From positions 2,728,001 through 2,792,000 of the forward strand of contig NZ_CP022303.1 in NCBI RefSeq assembly GCF_004216475.1: a stretch of DNA of 64,000 nt, given 5' to 3'. Positions within the stretch are counted from its first letter, which is position 1, and each line of letters starts with the position of its first letter. This document shows, piece by piece, positions 1-9,777 of this stretch. The stretch comes from Thalassococcus sp. S3 (lineage in GTDB: Bacteria; Pseudomonadota; Alphaproteobacteria; Rhodobacterales; Rhodobacteraceae). Position numbers and translations under genes: made by a program. The notes below the pieces were generated by a model. It searched no databases, was not told the DNA's origin, and saw only the letters and a program-made list of their open reading frames with translations.

Positions 1-184
1 CGCTAAGGCTTTCGACATAACGCCGCTGCCCTTCGGCATAGATCGTATCGAAGGCGAGCGACGATTTGCCGGACCCCGAAAGCCCCGTGATCACGACCAG
101 CTGGTCGCGCGGGATATCGACGTCGATGCCTTTGAGATTGTGCTCGCGCGCGCCGCGCACTTCGATATTCTTCAGCTCAGCCAT
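1..184 (-). CDS. uvrA: Excinuclease ABC subunit UvrA, N-terminal part (runs off left edge)
   Basis: Only the first 61 codons are inside the window. The start is the ATG at 184-182 (reads [20 protein letters not shown]). The first Walker A loop, GLSGSGKSS, is at residues 34-42, followed by [18 protein letters not shown], which is typical of UvrA. UvrA is the damage-recognition ATPase of nucleotide excision repair and acts with UvrB. An alphaproteobacterial LexA box (246-260) lies 62 nt upstream, so SOS induction is likely. The rest of the gene is outside the window, so its integrity cannot be judged. Confidence 0.95.
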   Translation of the reverse strand, partial: MAELKNIEVRGAREHNLKGIDVDIPRDQLVVITGLSGSGKSSLAFDTIYAEGQRRYVESLS

Positions 185-245
185 GGTGCCCCCGTTAATG
201 GCTTAGACATAAGTCAGCGCTGGTCAGTCTCCAACGAAAAAGTCA

Positions 246-260
246 GAACGTAAAGAGAAC
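246..260 (-). promoter_or_regulatory. LexA (SOS) box upstream of uvrA
   Basis: The plus strand reads GAAC-GTAAAGA-GAAC, which is GTTC-N7-GTTC in the sense of uvrA. This is exactly the LexA operator described for Alphaproteobacteria. It sits 62 nt upstream of the uvrA ATG and 3 nt before the end of the MFS gene. Calling it functional is inference from match and position. Confidence 0.8.
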
Positions 261-262
261 AT

Positions 263-1432
263 TTACAAATCGTCATGCCGACGACGCGCAGAGAGGATCG
301 CATGGATGAAAAAGCCCGCGCAAAAGGCGCCGCAGCCAAAGATGAGAAAGCCGGTCGTGTCCGCAGAGGCAACGAGGGCGGCCAGGAGCGGTGTGCCAAG
401 CGTGGTCCCGACATTGCCCATTTGGGCCACGGCCCCGTTGGCCGCCGCCTGCCCCGCCGCATCTGAATTGAGCTGTGGAACAGCGGCGAAACTGGCGCCC
501 TGGATGAGGCCCATAGCCCCAAAGAGCATCAGGTAGGGCCAAATCGACATCGGCATGGCCCAAATCAGCAGACTACAAGCCACGCAGCCGAGGAACCCCG
601 CCTGCGCCACGACCACGGCAGAAACCAGACGCAAAAGAAGAACGCCCAGCGTCATGGAAACGGCGATCCCGATCAACGGGGCGATCCCGATCACGGTCTC
701 GCGCATCTCTGGCGCCAGAAAGCGGGGCATGATCGTGAGGATCGCCAGGAACGATGCCGCATAAAAGACCCAGCCAAGGGCGGGTGCGGACAGACGGGGC
801 GAGCGGTAGATCCGTAGGTGATCGGACAAAAGTTGAGCGCCCGACGGAAGTGCATCGGTCGATCTGGGCTTGTCCGCCGGGACCTGCCACCAGATCAGCA
901 AGGCCATTGCGGCCATATAGGCCGCATGCGCGGCGTAAAGCGCGCCCATGCCATAGGCAGCTGCGAAGGGAACCCCGAACCAGGCCAGAAGGGCGAAGGC
1001 GACCCCGAAAAAGGTGCTCCACAAGGACAGCGTGAAGCCGCGATGCCGGACGGCACTGTATTGCGCGATCAGTGTCGGTGCTGCGACAACTATGGCCAGG
1101 TGAGAGATCCCCTCGATCGCGCGACTGACAAGCAGCAGGGCGAATGGCGGAAGGGTTGCCTGCCAGGCCGATACAAGCGCACCGAGGAGCAATGCGGCCA
1201 GAAGGCTGCGCCGGTATCCGGTGCGCGCCACCAGAAGTCCGGCCACGACACCCAGAAGAATACCCACCAGCCCGACAAGCGAAACGGCAAATCCCAGCGT
1301 CGCGCCTGTTTCACCGTAATGCGCGGACAGCGCATCGAATGTCACCGAGACCTTGGCAAACTGCGCGGCTGAACCCAGGCCCGCGATCCAAACGGCGAAA
1401 ACGACCCCGAAGGACGTGCGATCAGGCGCCAT
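263..1432 (-). CDS. MFS transporter (12-TM type, substrate unknown)
   Basis: 389 aa, hydrophobic throughout, with about 12 predicted membrane segments. The loop after the second segment reads LLVARTGYRRS, an MFS motif A-like signature, and two six-helix halves are separated by a hydrophilic stretch near residues 190-215. It looks like a generic proton-driven permease of the inner membrane; the substrate cannot be read from sequence. The start is ATG at 1432. It lies between lpdA and uvrA on the same strand, with 172 nt to lpdA and 78 nt to uvrA, the latter containing the SOS box. No frameshift is seen. Confidence 0.85.
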   Translation of the reverse strand: MAPDRTSFGVVFAVWIAGLGSAAQFAKVSVTFDALSAHYGETGATLGFAVSLVGLVGILLGVVAGLLVARTGYRRSLLAALLLGALVSAWQATLPPFALLLVSRAIEGISHLAIVVAAPTLIAQYSAVRHRGFTLSLWSTFFGVAFALLAWFGVPFAAAYGMGALYAAHAAYMAAMALLIWWQVPADKPRSTDALPSGAQLLSDHLRIYRSPRLSAPALGWVFYAASFLAILTIMPRFLAPEMRETVIGIAPLIGIAVSMTLGVLLLRLVSAVVVAQAGFLGCVACSLLIWAMPMSIWPYLMLFGAMGLIQGASFAAVPQLNSDAAGQAAANGAVAQMGNVGTTLGTPLLAALVASADTTGFLIFGCGAFCAGFFIHAILSARRRHDDL

Positions 1433-1604
1433 GTCGGTCGGGCGGTTCAGGCAAAAGAACAGAAGACGTCGGCATCACCGCTCCTCACAAAGACAGGCCC
1501 GCCTCGTTAGATCGGACCCGCTTTGGATGAAACAGGACGCGCCGCAACGAGTGCCTTGCGCGTATCGTCGAACAGACGGGTCAGCGCAAGCACCCGCGTG
1601 CCAA

Positions 1605-2999
1605 CTACATGTGGATCACGCGGCCATAGGCGTCCAATACGCTTTCATGCATCATTTCGGACAATGTCGGGTGAGGGAAGACCGTCTGCATCAGATCTTC
1701 CTCGGTGGTTTCAAGCTGGCGCCCGACCACGTAACCCTGGATCAGTTCGGTCACCTCGGCCCCCACCATATGGGCGCCCAAAAGCTCTCCGGTCTTGGCG
1801 TCGAAGATGGTTTTGATCATGCCTTCCTGCTCGCCCAGGGCGATGGCCTTGCCGTTCCCGATGAAAGGAAAGCGGCCGACTTTGACGTCATAGCCCAGCT
1901 CTTTCGCCTTGGCTTCGGTATGGCCGACGCTGGCAACCTGCGGGTGGCAATAGGTGCAGCCCGCGATGCTTTCGGGTTTGACGGGATGGGGATGCTGACC
2001 GGCGATCAGTTCAGCGACCATCACGCCCTCATGGCTTGCCTTATGGGCAAGCCAGGGCGCGCCGGCAAGATCGCCGATGGCGTAAAGCCCGTCGACCCCG
2101 GTGCGGCAATACTCGTCCGTCACGACATGGCTGCGATCAATCTGAACGCCCAGATCTTCCAGACCCAGGTTGTCGACATTTCCGACAATGCCAACAGCGC
2201 TGATGACGGTGTCAAAGTCGTGCTTTTCGACTTTCCCGCCCACTTCGATATGGGCCGTGGCCTTGCCCTTGGCGCGATCCAGCTTTTTGACCATGGCTTT
2301 TTCCATGATCTTCATGCCCTGTTTGGTGAATTGCTTTTTGGCAAAGGCGCTGATTTCGGCGTCTTCGACGGGCAGGATCCGGTCCATCACCTCGACGACT
2401 GTCGTGTCGGCGCCGAGGGTGTTGTAAAAGCTCGCAAATTCGATCCCGATTGCGCCGGATCCGATCACCAGCAATTTCTTGGGCATCCGCTTGGGCAGCA
2501 AGGCGTGTTTGTAGGTCCAGACCAGATCGCCATCCGCTTCGAGGCCGGGCAGTTCCCGCGCCCGTGCCCCGGTGGCCAGCACAATGTGCTTCGCCGTCAG
2601 CTCTTCGGTGCCTTTCTCGGTTTTGACCGACACCTTTCCCGGACCGGTCAGCCGCGCCTCGCCCATGATGGTGGGCACCTTGTTTTTCTTCATCAGGTGT
2701 CCGATCCCGCCCGAAAGCTGGCCCGCCACTGCGCGCGAGCGTTTGACGACGGCATCCAGGTCGTAATCGACACCGTCCGCCTTCAGACCGAAATCCTTGG
2801 CGCGGTGCATCAGGTGAAACACCTCGGCGCTGCGCAGCATCGCCTTGGTCGGGATACACCCCCAGTTCAGGCAGATGCCGCCCATATGTTCGCGCTCGAC
2901 AATCGTGACGTTCAGGCCAAGCTGGGCACATCTGATTGCTGCGACATACCCTCCGGGGCCTGCCCCGATCACAACCACATCAAAGGATTTCGCAGCCAT
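1605..2999 (-). CDS. lpdA: Dihydrolipoyl dehydrogenase (E3)
   Basis: 464 aa, the normal length. It reoxidises the dihydrolipoyl groups of 2-oxoacid dehydrogenase complexes, passing electrons to NAD. The FAD-binding GAGPGG is at residues 12-17; the redox disulfide is C43/C48 in GGICLNWGCIP; the NAD-binding GSGAIG is near residue 180; and the C-terminal active-site dyad is H443/E448 in HPTLSE. In many Rhodobacterales this gene follows pdhC, but here it stands alone 15.6 kb away from pdhABC. A palindrome matching the one upstream of pdhA lies 31 nt before its ATG (3031-3050), so it probably serves pyruvate dehydrogenase. E3 of the 2-oxoglutarate complex is an alternative or additional role. Confidence 0.95.
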   Translation of the reverse strand: MAAKSFDVVVIGAGPGGYVAAIRCAQLGLNVTIVEREHMGGICLNWGCIPTKAMLRSAEVFHLMHRAKDFGLKADGVDYDLDAVVKRSRAVAGQLSGGIGHLMKKNKVPTIMGEARLTGPGKVSVKTEKGTEELTAKHIVLATGARARELPGLEADGDLVWTYKHALLPKRMPKKLLVIGSGAIGIEFASFYNTLGADTTVVEVMDRILPVEDAEISAFAKKQFTKQGMKIMEKAMVKKLDRAKGKATAHIEVGGKVEKHDFDTVISAVGIVGNVDNLGLEDLGVQIDRSHVVTDEYCRTGVDGLYAIGDLAGAPWLAHKASHEGVMVAELIAGQHPHPVKPESIAGCTYCHPQVASVGHTEAKAKELGYDVKVGRFPFIGNGKAIALGEQEGMIKTIFDAKTGELLGAHMVGAEVTELIQGYVVGRQLETTEEDLMQTVFPHPTLSEMMHESVLDAYGRVIHM

Positions 3000-3026
3000 G
3001 TCCTTGCTCCTTCAGCGCATGACGAA

Positions 3027-3054
3027 AAATATAGTTTACCGTTAAACTATATTT
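3027..3054 (-). promoter_or_regulatory. Palindromic operator upstream of lpdA (shared with pdhA)
   Basis: Two perfect 12-bp arms (AAATATAGTTTA and its reverse complement) flank a 4-nt centre. In the lpdA sense the core reads ATAGTTTA-ACGG-TAAACTAT, differing by one base from the core upstream of pdhA at 18578-18597. It ends 31 nt before the ATG, a position suited to a repressor site overlapping the promoter or start site. The binding protein is not identifiable from this window. Confidence 0.8.
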
Positions 3055-3150
3055 CCCGCGCATTCAATCGACGTAAGCCGCGACATTTGGCACAAACGAA
3101 AAGGCCCGCCGGAACACCGGCAGGCCCAAATCAAATCCAGTCAGGTTGTT

Positions 3151-3729
3151 TCAGACAGCCCGTTGCAGATCCTGCACGGTCTGACCGTAACCACCGGCAT
3201 TCACGTAAGCCAGCTCTCCCGCGGTATGGGCGCGCGACAGCGCGTCGTTCCGGTACGGGAAGCGGCCGAAAAGGCGGATCACCTCGCGATGCGCGCGTGC
3301 GTGCAAAAGGTTCGATTTGCCGAATTCCGGCATCCGCTCGCACATCAGACGCACGCAGCGTTCCTGATCGCACAGGTTTTCGGAATGCATGAGGGGCAGA
3401 TAGAAAAACTGCCGTGCCGGCTCATCAATCCGCATGTCCCAGCCTTTATCGATTGCGGATTTCGCCGCGGCCAGCGCGGGACGATCCGTCGCGAAGGCTT
3501 TTGCGCTTCCCCGGAACATATTTCGGGGAAACTGGTCTGTCAGGATAATGTAAGCCAGTGCTCCGCTGGGATAGGTCAGCCATAACGAATAGCTGCCTTC
3601 CTGTGCGCTTTGCCAAGCGGGCACAAACGTGTTCCGGATCTTCTGGTCCAGTTCATCGTTCTGATCAAACCAGCTGGCCTGACCCACCTCGTCCAACCAG
3701 AAGCTTAATACGTCTTCGGGACCTACCAT
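3151..3729 (-). CDS. DUF924 family protein
   Basis: 192 aa from the ATG at 3729. A longer reading to 3783 exists, but 3729 has a strong ribosome site (GGAGAAAGGAAC directly upstream) and the family usually begins MxxPEDVLxFW, as here (MVGPEDVLSFWLDEVG). The conserved core includes YPSGALAYIILTDQFPRNMFRGSAKAFATD and a C-terminal RLFGRFPYRNDAL. The family is a helical, TPR-like fold with no established biochemical role. It is a single gene next to lpdA, with an AT-rich spacer upstream that presumably carries its promoter. Confidence 0.85.
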   Translation of the reverse strand: MVGPEDVLSFWLDEVGQASWFDQNDELDQKIRNTFVPAWQSAQEGSYSLWLTYPSGALAYIILTDQFPRNMFRGSAKAFATDRPALAAAKSAIDKGWDMRIDEPARQFFYLPLMHSENLCDQERCVRLMCERMPEFGKSNLLHARAHREVIRLFGRFPYRNDALSRAHTAGELAYVNAGGYGQTVQDLQRAV

Positions 3730-3836
3730 GTTCCTTTCTCCCTGAGCGCGTGCATGTATTTCGGTCTCAACATTACAATTCATTTACAATCACCAAACAG
3801 TAACAATTTGCGTCATTTAAGACATAAATTTGCGGT

Positions 3837-5099
3837 TTATACGGCGTTCTCCACCTCTGTTTCTTCCAGTTGTGCATATTCTTGCGCCGCTTCAAGGACC
3901 ACCGGAGTGGATGTTGGCGCTACCGGTGCATAAGCGCCGGTATCCTCGACCGCGATGCCCGCCCGCTGAGTCGTCCGGTAGGCGGCATAGGCGGCCAGAG
4001 CGGCCAAAAGAACCACCATGAAAAAGAAATACCCCGATGGCCCGAAAACGGTGTCGCCCATCAACCAGCCGGTAATGACCGGTCCGGCGATAGCGCCCAG
4101 GCCGTTGATAAAGACCAGCCCGCCTGAGGCAGAGGCCATATCGTCCCCGTCGAGGAAGTCGTTGGTATGCGCAATCAACAGCGAATAAAGGGGATTTGAC
4201 ATGCCACCGATCAGAAAGGCCGAGACCAGCAACATGGTGAACTGCCCGCCCAGAAGCATCCCGATCAAGGCGCCAATCGCCCCGAGGAAAGAGACGGCAA
4301 GGATCAGGATCCGACGGTCCGTCCGGTCCGAGAGCCATCCCAGCGGATATTGCAGAAACAGCGCGCCGATATAAAACGTCGCCACGAAAATGGAGATCTG
4401 TGCAAGGCTCAGCCCCACCTCGGCGCCATAGACGGCGCCCATGCCGAATTGCGCGGCAAAGATCCCGCCCAAAAGGAACATGCCCACACAGCCCAGCGGT
4501 GAAATTGTGAAGAGCTGTCGCAGGCTCATCGGCTTTGCCGTCTCAAAAGACGGTGTCGGACTGATCGAAAGCAGGATCGGGGCGAATGAGATGGAGATCA
4601 GAACCGACGGAATGATGAAGAGCACAAAGCCCGACGGGTCGCCCACCAGCAACAGACCCTGCGCCGTCACCACACCGGCCATCTGCACGATCATGTAAAG
4701 CGAAAGCGCCTGGCCCCGCGTCTCATTGGTGGCCGAATTGTTCAGCCAGCTTTCAGCGGTCACATACACGCCGGAGAAGCAGAAGCCGATGATCACCCGT
4801 CCCAGGCACCATGCAATCGGGTCGGTAAACGTCGGATAAAGGATCATGACCGCGGAGATGAAGGAAGCAAGCGCCGCAAACACCCTGACATGACCCACCC
4901 GGCGGATCATATCGGGCGCCAGCCGCGATCCTCCCAGAAAGCCCACGAAGTAGGAGGCCATGACAAAGGACATCTCAAGCGTCGAAAAGCCCTCGATCTC
5001 GCCGCGCACCCCGAGAAGCGTGCCCTGCATCCCGTTGCCGACCATCAAAAGCATCATGCCAAGCAGCAGCGCCCAGGCGCTGGAAAGAACCTGCATCAT
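3837..5099 (-). CDS. MFS transporter
   Basis: 420 aa, starting at two adjacent ATG codons (5099 and 5096). About 12 hydrophobic segments are visible, with ASYFVGFLGGSRLAPDMIRRVGH in the first half and GWLSDRTDRRILIL (motif A-like) in the second. The C-terminus is a hydrophilic acidic tail (about residues 380-420, ending QLEETEVENAV). It resembles the YcaD-like branch of MFS permeases. It lies downstream of queA on the same strand with 111 nt between them. Substrate is unknown. Confidence 0.85.
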   Translation of the reverse strand: MMQVLSSAWALLLGMMLLMVGNGMQGTLLGVRGEIEGFSTLEMSFVMASYFVGFLGGSRLAPDMIRRVGHVRVFAALASFISAVMILYPTFTDPIAWCLGRVIIGFCFSGVYVTAESWLNNSATNETRGQALSLYMIVQMAGVVTAQGLLLVGDPSGFVLFIIPSVLISISFAPILLSISPTPSFETAKPMSLRQLFTISPLGCVGMFLLGGIFAAQFGMGAVYGAEVGLSLAQISIFVATFYIGALFLQYPLGWLSDRTDRRILILAVSFLGAIGALIGMLLGGQFTMLLVSAFLIGGMSNPLYSLLIAHTNDFLDGDDMASASGGLVFINGLGAIAGPVITGWLMGDTVFGPSGYFFFMVVLLAALAAYAAYRTTQRAGIAVEDTGAYAPVAPTSTPVVLEAAQEYAQLEETEVENAV

Positions 5100-5181
5100 G
5101 ACAACATATCTCCGTTTCTGAGCGCCTGTTTCTGTTTCTCGTGCCTCGGCACCTTGTATGTCGTGCTTGTCCGCGACACCG

Positions 5182-5204
5182 GGCCGGTCGCTTTCAAACC
5201 GGCC
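5182..5204 (-). terminator. Stem-loop just after queA
   Basis: GGCCGGT / ACCGGCC arms (7 bp) with a 9-nt loop, beginning 7 nt after the queA stop. No T-run follows, so it may be a Rho-dependent end, an mRNA-stabilising hairpin or nothing. Confidence 0.35.
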
Positions 5205-5210
5205 GTGATC

Positions 5211-6257
5211 TCAGGGGATCAGCAGCGAACTGTCGCCGTAAGAGAAGAACCGGTACTCCTCGGCAATGGCATGGTCATAGATCCGGCGGACCCGATCCTG
5301 CCCCATCAACGCAGAGACAAGCATCATCAGCGTCGATTTCGGCAGGTGAAAGTTGGTCATCAAGGCATCCGTGATCTGAAATCTGAAGCCGGGGTAAATG
5401 AAAATGTCAGTCTCGCCCTCCCAGGGGCGGATTTCACCGGACCGGCCAGCGCTCTCGATCAGCCGCAGGGCGGTGGTGCCAACCGGGATGATGCGGCCCC
5501 CGCTTACCTTGGTTGCGGCGATCTCGGCAGCGGCTGCGGGTCCGACATGGCCCCATTCCGCATGCATCTTGTGCGTGGTCACGTCATCGACCTTGACCGG
5601 CAGGAAGGTCCCCGCACCCACATGCAGCGTCACGAAGCTGAACAAGACCCCCGCATCCGCCAGCGCCTGCATCAGCGCCTCGTCGAAATGCAGCGACGCG
5701 GTCGGGGCCGCGACGGCCCCCGCGCGGCGGGCCCAGATCGTCTGGTAGTCGGTCTTGTCCTGAACGTCCGCAGGCCGCTTGGCCGCGATATAGGGTGGCA
5801 AGGGCATCGCGCCCGCCTCGGCCAGCGCGGCATCGAAATCGGGGCCGCTGAGGTTGAACGCCAGCATACCCTGACCGTCCCGAACAGAGGTGAGCCGGGC
5901 CGAGAGGTCTGCCGAAAAGACGACGTCTTCACCCACCCGCAGCTTTTTCAGCGGCTTGATCAGGGCCACCCATGTCCCGTCGGGCTGCGGCTCCAGCAAG
6001 GTGGCTTCGATCTTTGCCGATGTCGCGCCTTGCGCCCCCGCCCTGTGGCGTTGGCCCGTAAGACGAGCCGGAATGACGCGCGTGTCGTTCAGAACCAGAC
6101 GGTCGCCCGGGCGCAGCCATTTGGGAAGCTCAAAGACACGGGCATCCGAAATCTGGTCACCCTGCGCCACCAGAAGCCGGGCCGAGGATCGTGGCTTGGC
6201 CGGGCGGGTGGCGATCAGGTGCTCTGGCAGATGGAAATCGAAATCACTCAGTTTCAT
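5211..6257 (-). CDS. queA: S-adenosylmethionine:tRNA ribosyltransferase-isomerase QueA
   Basis: 348 aa. QueA transfers the ribosyl part of S-adenosylmethionine to preQ1 in tRNA, making epoxyqueuosine. I place the start at 6257 ([20 protein letters not shown]), the typical QueA N-terminus; the open frame extends 15 codons upstream but that part is not family-like. Family signatures include [47 protein letters not shown] and the C-terminal [18 protein letters not shown]. It ends 111 nt before the MFS gene and starts 49 nt downstream of the YhdP-like gene. Confidence 0.95.
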   Translation of the reverse strand: MKLSDFDFHLPEHLIATRPAKPRSSARLLVAQGDQISDARVFELPKWLRPGDRLVLNDTRVIPARLTGQRHRAGAQGATSAKIEATLLEPQPDGTWVALIKPLKKLRVGEDVVFSADLSARLTSVRDGQGMLAFNLSGPDFDAALAEAGAMPLPPYIAAKRPADVQDKTDYQTIWARRAGAVAAPTASLHFDEALMQALADAGVLFSFVTLHVGAGTFLPVKVDDVTTHKMHAEWGHVGPAAAAEIAATKVSGGRIIPVGTTALRLIESAGRSGEIRPWEGETDIFIYPGFRFQITDALMTNFHLPKSTLMMLVSALMGQDRVRRIYDHAIAEEYRFFSYGDSSLLIP

Positions 6258-6305
6258 AGCCCGCGCTATAGGATGCCGGCGCGCGCAGGGCCAGCCCCTC
6301 ACGGC

Positions 6306-9300
6306 CTACCGGTCGCCCCCCCTGGGCCGTTCCCGCCGTTCCGGCGGTTGCGGCGCATCGCCGGAGGACGTGGCGGCGGGGGGCGTTTCGGGACGGGGCG
6401 CGCGGAAGATGTCACGCAGGAAACTGGGGGCCAGCGCTGAAAGCGGATTGACCTGGACGCTGGGATCGTCCGCCGTGCCCCGAAGCGTGTAGTTGAACCC
6501 GATCAATCCCTCCCCCGGACGGGTCAGAACACTGCCGATGCCGTTCAGCAGATAAACAGGCGAGATCACGCCGTTCATCGCCAGGCGCCGGCTGGACACG
6601 TCATAGCGTCCGTCCATTGAAATGCCGATGGAAGGGCCTGTTGCGGAACTCTCGTACAAGGTCACCTGCGACGGGGTGAGCCGGAAGCGGGCCGAGACAT
6701 CGCCAAAGAGGATCCCCTGCCCGGCCAATTCGTTCAGAAGCCCCACAATACTGACCGCGTTGAGGAGGGCCGCAATCGCGGGCGCGTCCTGGATACGGGT
6801 GTTCGTGACACGCAGGGAGCCGTCAAAAGCACCCGGCTGATCGAGAGGCAGCAACGTCATGGTAAACTCGCCACCCCGCGCCTGCTTCAGAAGGCCAGCA
6901 TCCCGGAAAACACCTCCGGCATCGGTGGAGAGGATCCGCAAAGCCGTCCGCCCGTCACGCGGCACAAGGCGCCCGGTCACCGTTGTCTGACCGTTGATCC
7001 GGCCATTGAAAGGCCCATCAATGCCCGCGGCGGTCGAAAACTCGCCGCGGAAATTGGTCAAAGCAATCGTGTCGGTGACCTGCAGCCGATCCAGGGCAAC
7101 GACCAGCGCGTCGTTCCGCGCCACGCCGCGCCCCTGACCGGACCCGCCCTCTCCGAAATCAGCGGCGCGGAGGTCCAGTGTGCCGCCAAGAATGCGAATA
7201 TCAGGGGTCTGGCCAGGTCCACGCCCGATCAGCTCCACACGAGCATTCAGCCAGTCCCGCAGCCGCACCGAGGAAAGCTGGGCCCGGTCAAGCCCACCGT
7301 TCGGACGGACGGAGGCTTGCCCCTGAACGGAAAGACCCGCCGCGTTGAGCGCCAGGGAATTCACCCGCGGCGCGGCGCCCAGCGTGACGTTCAACTGCAG
7401 ATCGCCCGTGCCGCCGGTCGGTTTGGACCAGCCGAGTTCGGGAATGCGCAGGCCCAGTCCCTGCAAATCCGAAGAGAGTGTCATATCCACCGGAACGCCC
7501 GGAACAAGATCCATCGCGAACTGTATCCGGCCCTGCCCCCGCACGCTGCCCGGAGGAAAGCCGATTTCAAAGACCTCGATTGCCTCGGGCGTCACCTCTG
7601 CCGATCCGGTGACCTGGCTGATGCCACTACCCGTGCCGAATTGCTGCTCCCACCGGGCCTCGGCCGGGACACCATCCATTGTCCCCGCGCCGAAGATTGC
7701 CACGGACTGGTCACTGGCGCGGATGGCCAATTGTTCCGCTCTCAGCGTGCGACCGGGCACAAGTTCATCCGTGCTCACGTCAAAGGCGGTGCCGCTGACG
7801 TGAAACTCGACATCCTCGATTTCCACGCGCTCCAGCAGCGGCAGAGCGAGTGTTCCGGTTGCCTCAACGCGCCCCTCGGCCAGATCTTCGGGCAGACCGG
7901 GCTGTTCAAGGATCTTCAGGGGCTCGCGGTTCAGAAGGGACAGAACACTGGTGACGCTGCCTTGTCCCGCCAGCCGGACCACCGCAGGGGCGGCCTGCTT
8001 GATCGAGACATCCGGGATGATGAAGGACGTGCCCGCGACGTCCAGGGCGCGCCCCGTCTCCGCTTCGATCCGCCCCGAGGTCGCGGTTGTGACAAAGCGG
8101 TTGCGCACAAGGCTTGCCTGGCCGTTGGCGCCCACGATGGGCGGCATCGTCTTCATGAACCGGATTTGCGCATCCTCGTAATCGAAATCGAGATAGACGT
8201 CGGGTTTCGATCCCGGCGCGGTGCGCAGGGCGAAGTTGATGTCGCTCAGCTGCCCGCCGCTGAGGTTTTCCGCAATCCAGCTGCGGGTTTTCGGGATGGC
8301 CGCCTCCGGCCAGAGTCGTACCAGCCGATCCGGCGTCACCCCGTTCATGTCGCCATCGACGGCAACCGTCCATCCGGCCTCGTCCGCGGCAAGCCGGCCA
8401 CTCAGACGCGCGATCTGCCCCTGATCCCGGATCTCCATCCGCCCGATGGAGAGCGCGAATGGATCCAGTTGCAGACGAAAATCAGCCGCGGCACCGTTCA
8501 GCCGGACGGGCTGGTCATAAAGCCCGCGGGGGTTCACCGAGAACGCCGTCAGTTCGACCTGCCCGACAAGATCTTCGAGCCGCCCCTCGCTCAGGCCACT
8601 GATATAGGCCTCTCCTTCCGCAACACCGTTGACCCACGCGCTCTGCACGGAGACTTCGTCGAAGGTGAGCACCTCTTCGGCCGGATCATAGGTGAAATAG
8701 GTCCGTGCCCCGTCAAAGGGGATCGGCCGCGCCTGATCGGTAGGTTGCAGCACCCCGCGCCCGATCTGCAGCGTCGCGCTGAGCGGCCCCAGCGCGCCGC
8801 CCTCTTCGATCCGCCCCCTCAGCGAGCCCGATACCGGCGCGCGCAACGCTTCGAGAAAGGCCAGCACGGGAAAGAGGCTTTGATCCGCGAAATCCTGAGC
8901 CGCAAAGTCCGACAGGCTGATCCCAAACTCTGCGGTGGGGGCGCCAATCTCTGTGGCATAGTTGACCTCCAACGCCGCCGCATGATCTCGACCGCTGAGA
9001 ACGGCGAAGTTGCTGGTGAGCCTTAGCTCGTCCTGCTCGCGCTCGATCCCGACAAAACCACCGTCAATCGTCCAGGCCCGCCCTGCCTGTACATCTTCAT
9101 ACTGAAGGGTCAGCGCGTCGAGTTCGATCAAGCTGAGCGCGCTCATGATGTCCCGTTCGAAAAAGCGGTCCACTTGCTTGAGAAGCTGCGACATCCCCGC
9201 GGCCTCTTCGACCGGCGTGCTGGCATCGTCAAAGGCAAGGGTCACCGCGCCCGCCGCATCGCGCCGCAGCACCGCGAAGGCCCCGCGCAGGCGGATCGTG

Positions 9301-9680
9301 CGTGGCTGCACCTGGCCGCGCAAGAGCGGACGCATGGCCAGGCTGGCCTCCGCATCCGCAAGCTGCAGGATGGGGCGGCCATCGGCCTGACTTAGCGAAA
9401 CGTCCCGCAAACGTGCGCGCGGGCGCCAGCCCTCGTTGACCACCAGCTCCACATCTCCGAACTCGATCTGGAGGCCGTCAAGATTGCGCTCGATCCGCTC
9501 TTCGATCCGTGTGGTCAGCCAGTCGGGGGCTGCCATCGTCCGCCCGATCAGCAGAAGAATACCGGCACCAAGCACGAGGCACAGAAGCGAGACGCTGGCC
9601 AGCGACCAAAGCCCGATGGCTTTCGCGCGGCGGCGCCCGCGGCGTGGCAAGGCGTGTTCGACTGTGTCAGGCGTGCTCAA
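6306..9680 (-). CDS. AsmA-like / YhdP-type envelope protein (DUF3971)
   Basis: 1124 aa. One N-terminal membrane anchor (about residues 22-48, following a basic stretch RRGRRRAKA) is followed by a long beta-rich periplasmic region and a C-terminal AsmA-like section (GFNYTLRGTADDPSVQVNPLSALAPSFLRDI, near residue 1080), then a proline- and arginine-rich tail. The architecture matches YhdP/TamB-class proteins, which in enterobacteria help move phospholipid between membranes; that role here is inference. It faces bcp across a 97-nt divergent promoter region. Confidence 0.8.
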   Translation of the reverse strand: MSTPDTVEHALPRRGRRRAKAIGLWSLASVSLLCLVLGAGILLLIGRTMAAPDWLTTRIEERIERNLDGLQIEFGDVELVVNEGWRPRARLRDVSLSQADGRPILQLADAEASLAMRPLLRGQVQPRTIRLRGAFAVLRRDAAGAVTLAFDDASTPVEEAAGMSQLLKQVDRFFERDIMSALSLIELDALTLQYEDVQAGRAWTIDGGFVGIEREQDELRLTSNFAVLSGRDHAAALEVNYATEIGAPTAEFGISLSDFAAQDFADQSLFPVLAFLEALRAPVSGSLRGRIEEGGALGPLSATLQIGRGVLQPTDQARPIPFDGARTYFTYDPAEEVLTFDEVSVQSAWVNGVAEGEAYISGLSEGRLEDLVGQVELTAFSVNPRGLYDQPVRLNGAAADFRLQLDPFALSIGRMEIRDQGQIARLSGRLAADEAGWTVAVDGDMNGVTPDRLVRLWPEAAIPKTRSWIAENLSGGQLSDINFALRTAPGSKPDVYLDFDYEDAQIRFMKTMPPIVGANGQASLVRNRFVTTATSGRIEAETGRALDVAGTSFIIPDVSIKQAAPAVVRLAGQGSVTSVLSLLNREPLKILEQPGLPEDLAEGRVEATGTLALPLLERVEIEDVEFHVSGTAFDVSTDELVPGRTLRAEQLAIRASDQSVAIFGAGTMDGVPAEARWEQQFGTGSGISQVTGSAEVTPEAIEVFEIGFPPGSVRGQGRIQFAMDLVPGVPVDMTLSSDLQGLGLRIPELGWSKPTGGTGDLQLNVTLGAAPRVNSLALNAAGLSVQGQASVRPNGGLDRAQLSSVRLRDWLNARVELIGRGPGQTPDIRILGGTLDLRAADFGEGGSGQGRGVARNDALVVALDRLQVTDTIALTNFRGEFSTAAGIDGPFNGRINGQTTVTGRLVPRDGRTALRILSTDAGGVFRDAGLLKQARGGEFTMTLLPLDQPGAFDGSLRVTNTRIQDAPAIAALLNAVSIVGLLNELAGQGILFGDVSARFRLTPSQVTLYESSATGPSIGISMDGRYDVSSRRLAMNGVISPVYLLNGIGSVLTRPGEGLIGFNYTLRGTADDPSVQVNPLSALAPSFLRDIFRAPRPETPPAATSSGDAPQPPERRERPRGGDR

Positions 9681-9777
9681 AGCGGGTGTGCCATCTTGTT
9701 TTTTGCAGCCGCCTTTATTGTTGCCTGCCCCGTCCTAATATGAAACTCACTTTTTCTCAGAGACGAGGAGTTGCCCG

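Noticed and set aside
1353..3392. 679-codon open frame on the plus strand
   Set aside because: It runs antisense to lpdA and the DUF924 gene; both are clear families with conserved active sites. The frame is a product of high GC at third positions.
4890..6440. 516-codon plus-strand frame
   Set aside because: Antisense to the MFS gene and queA, with arginine-rich low-complexity translation and no motif.
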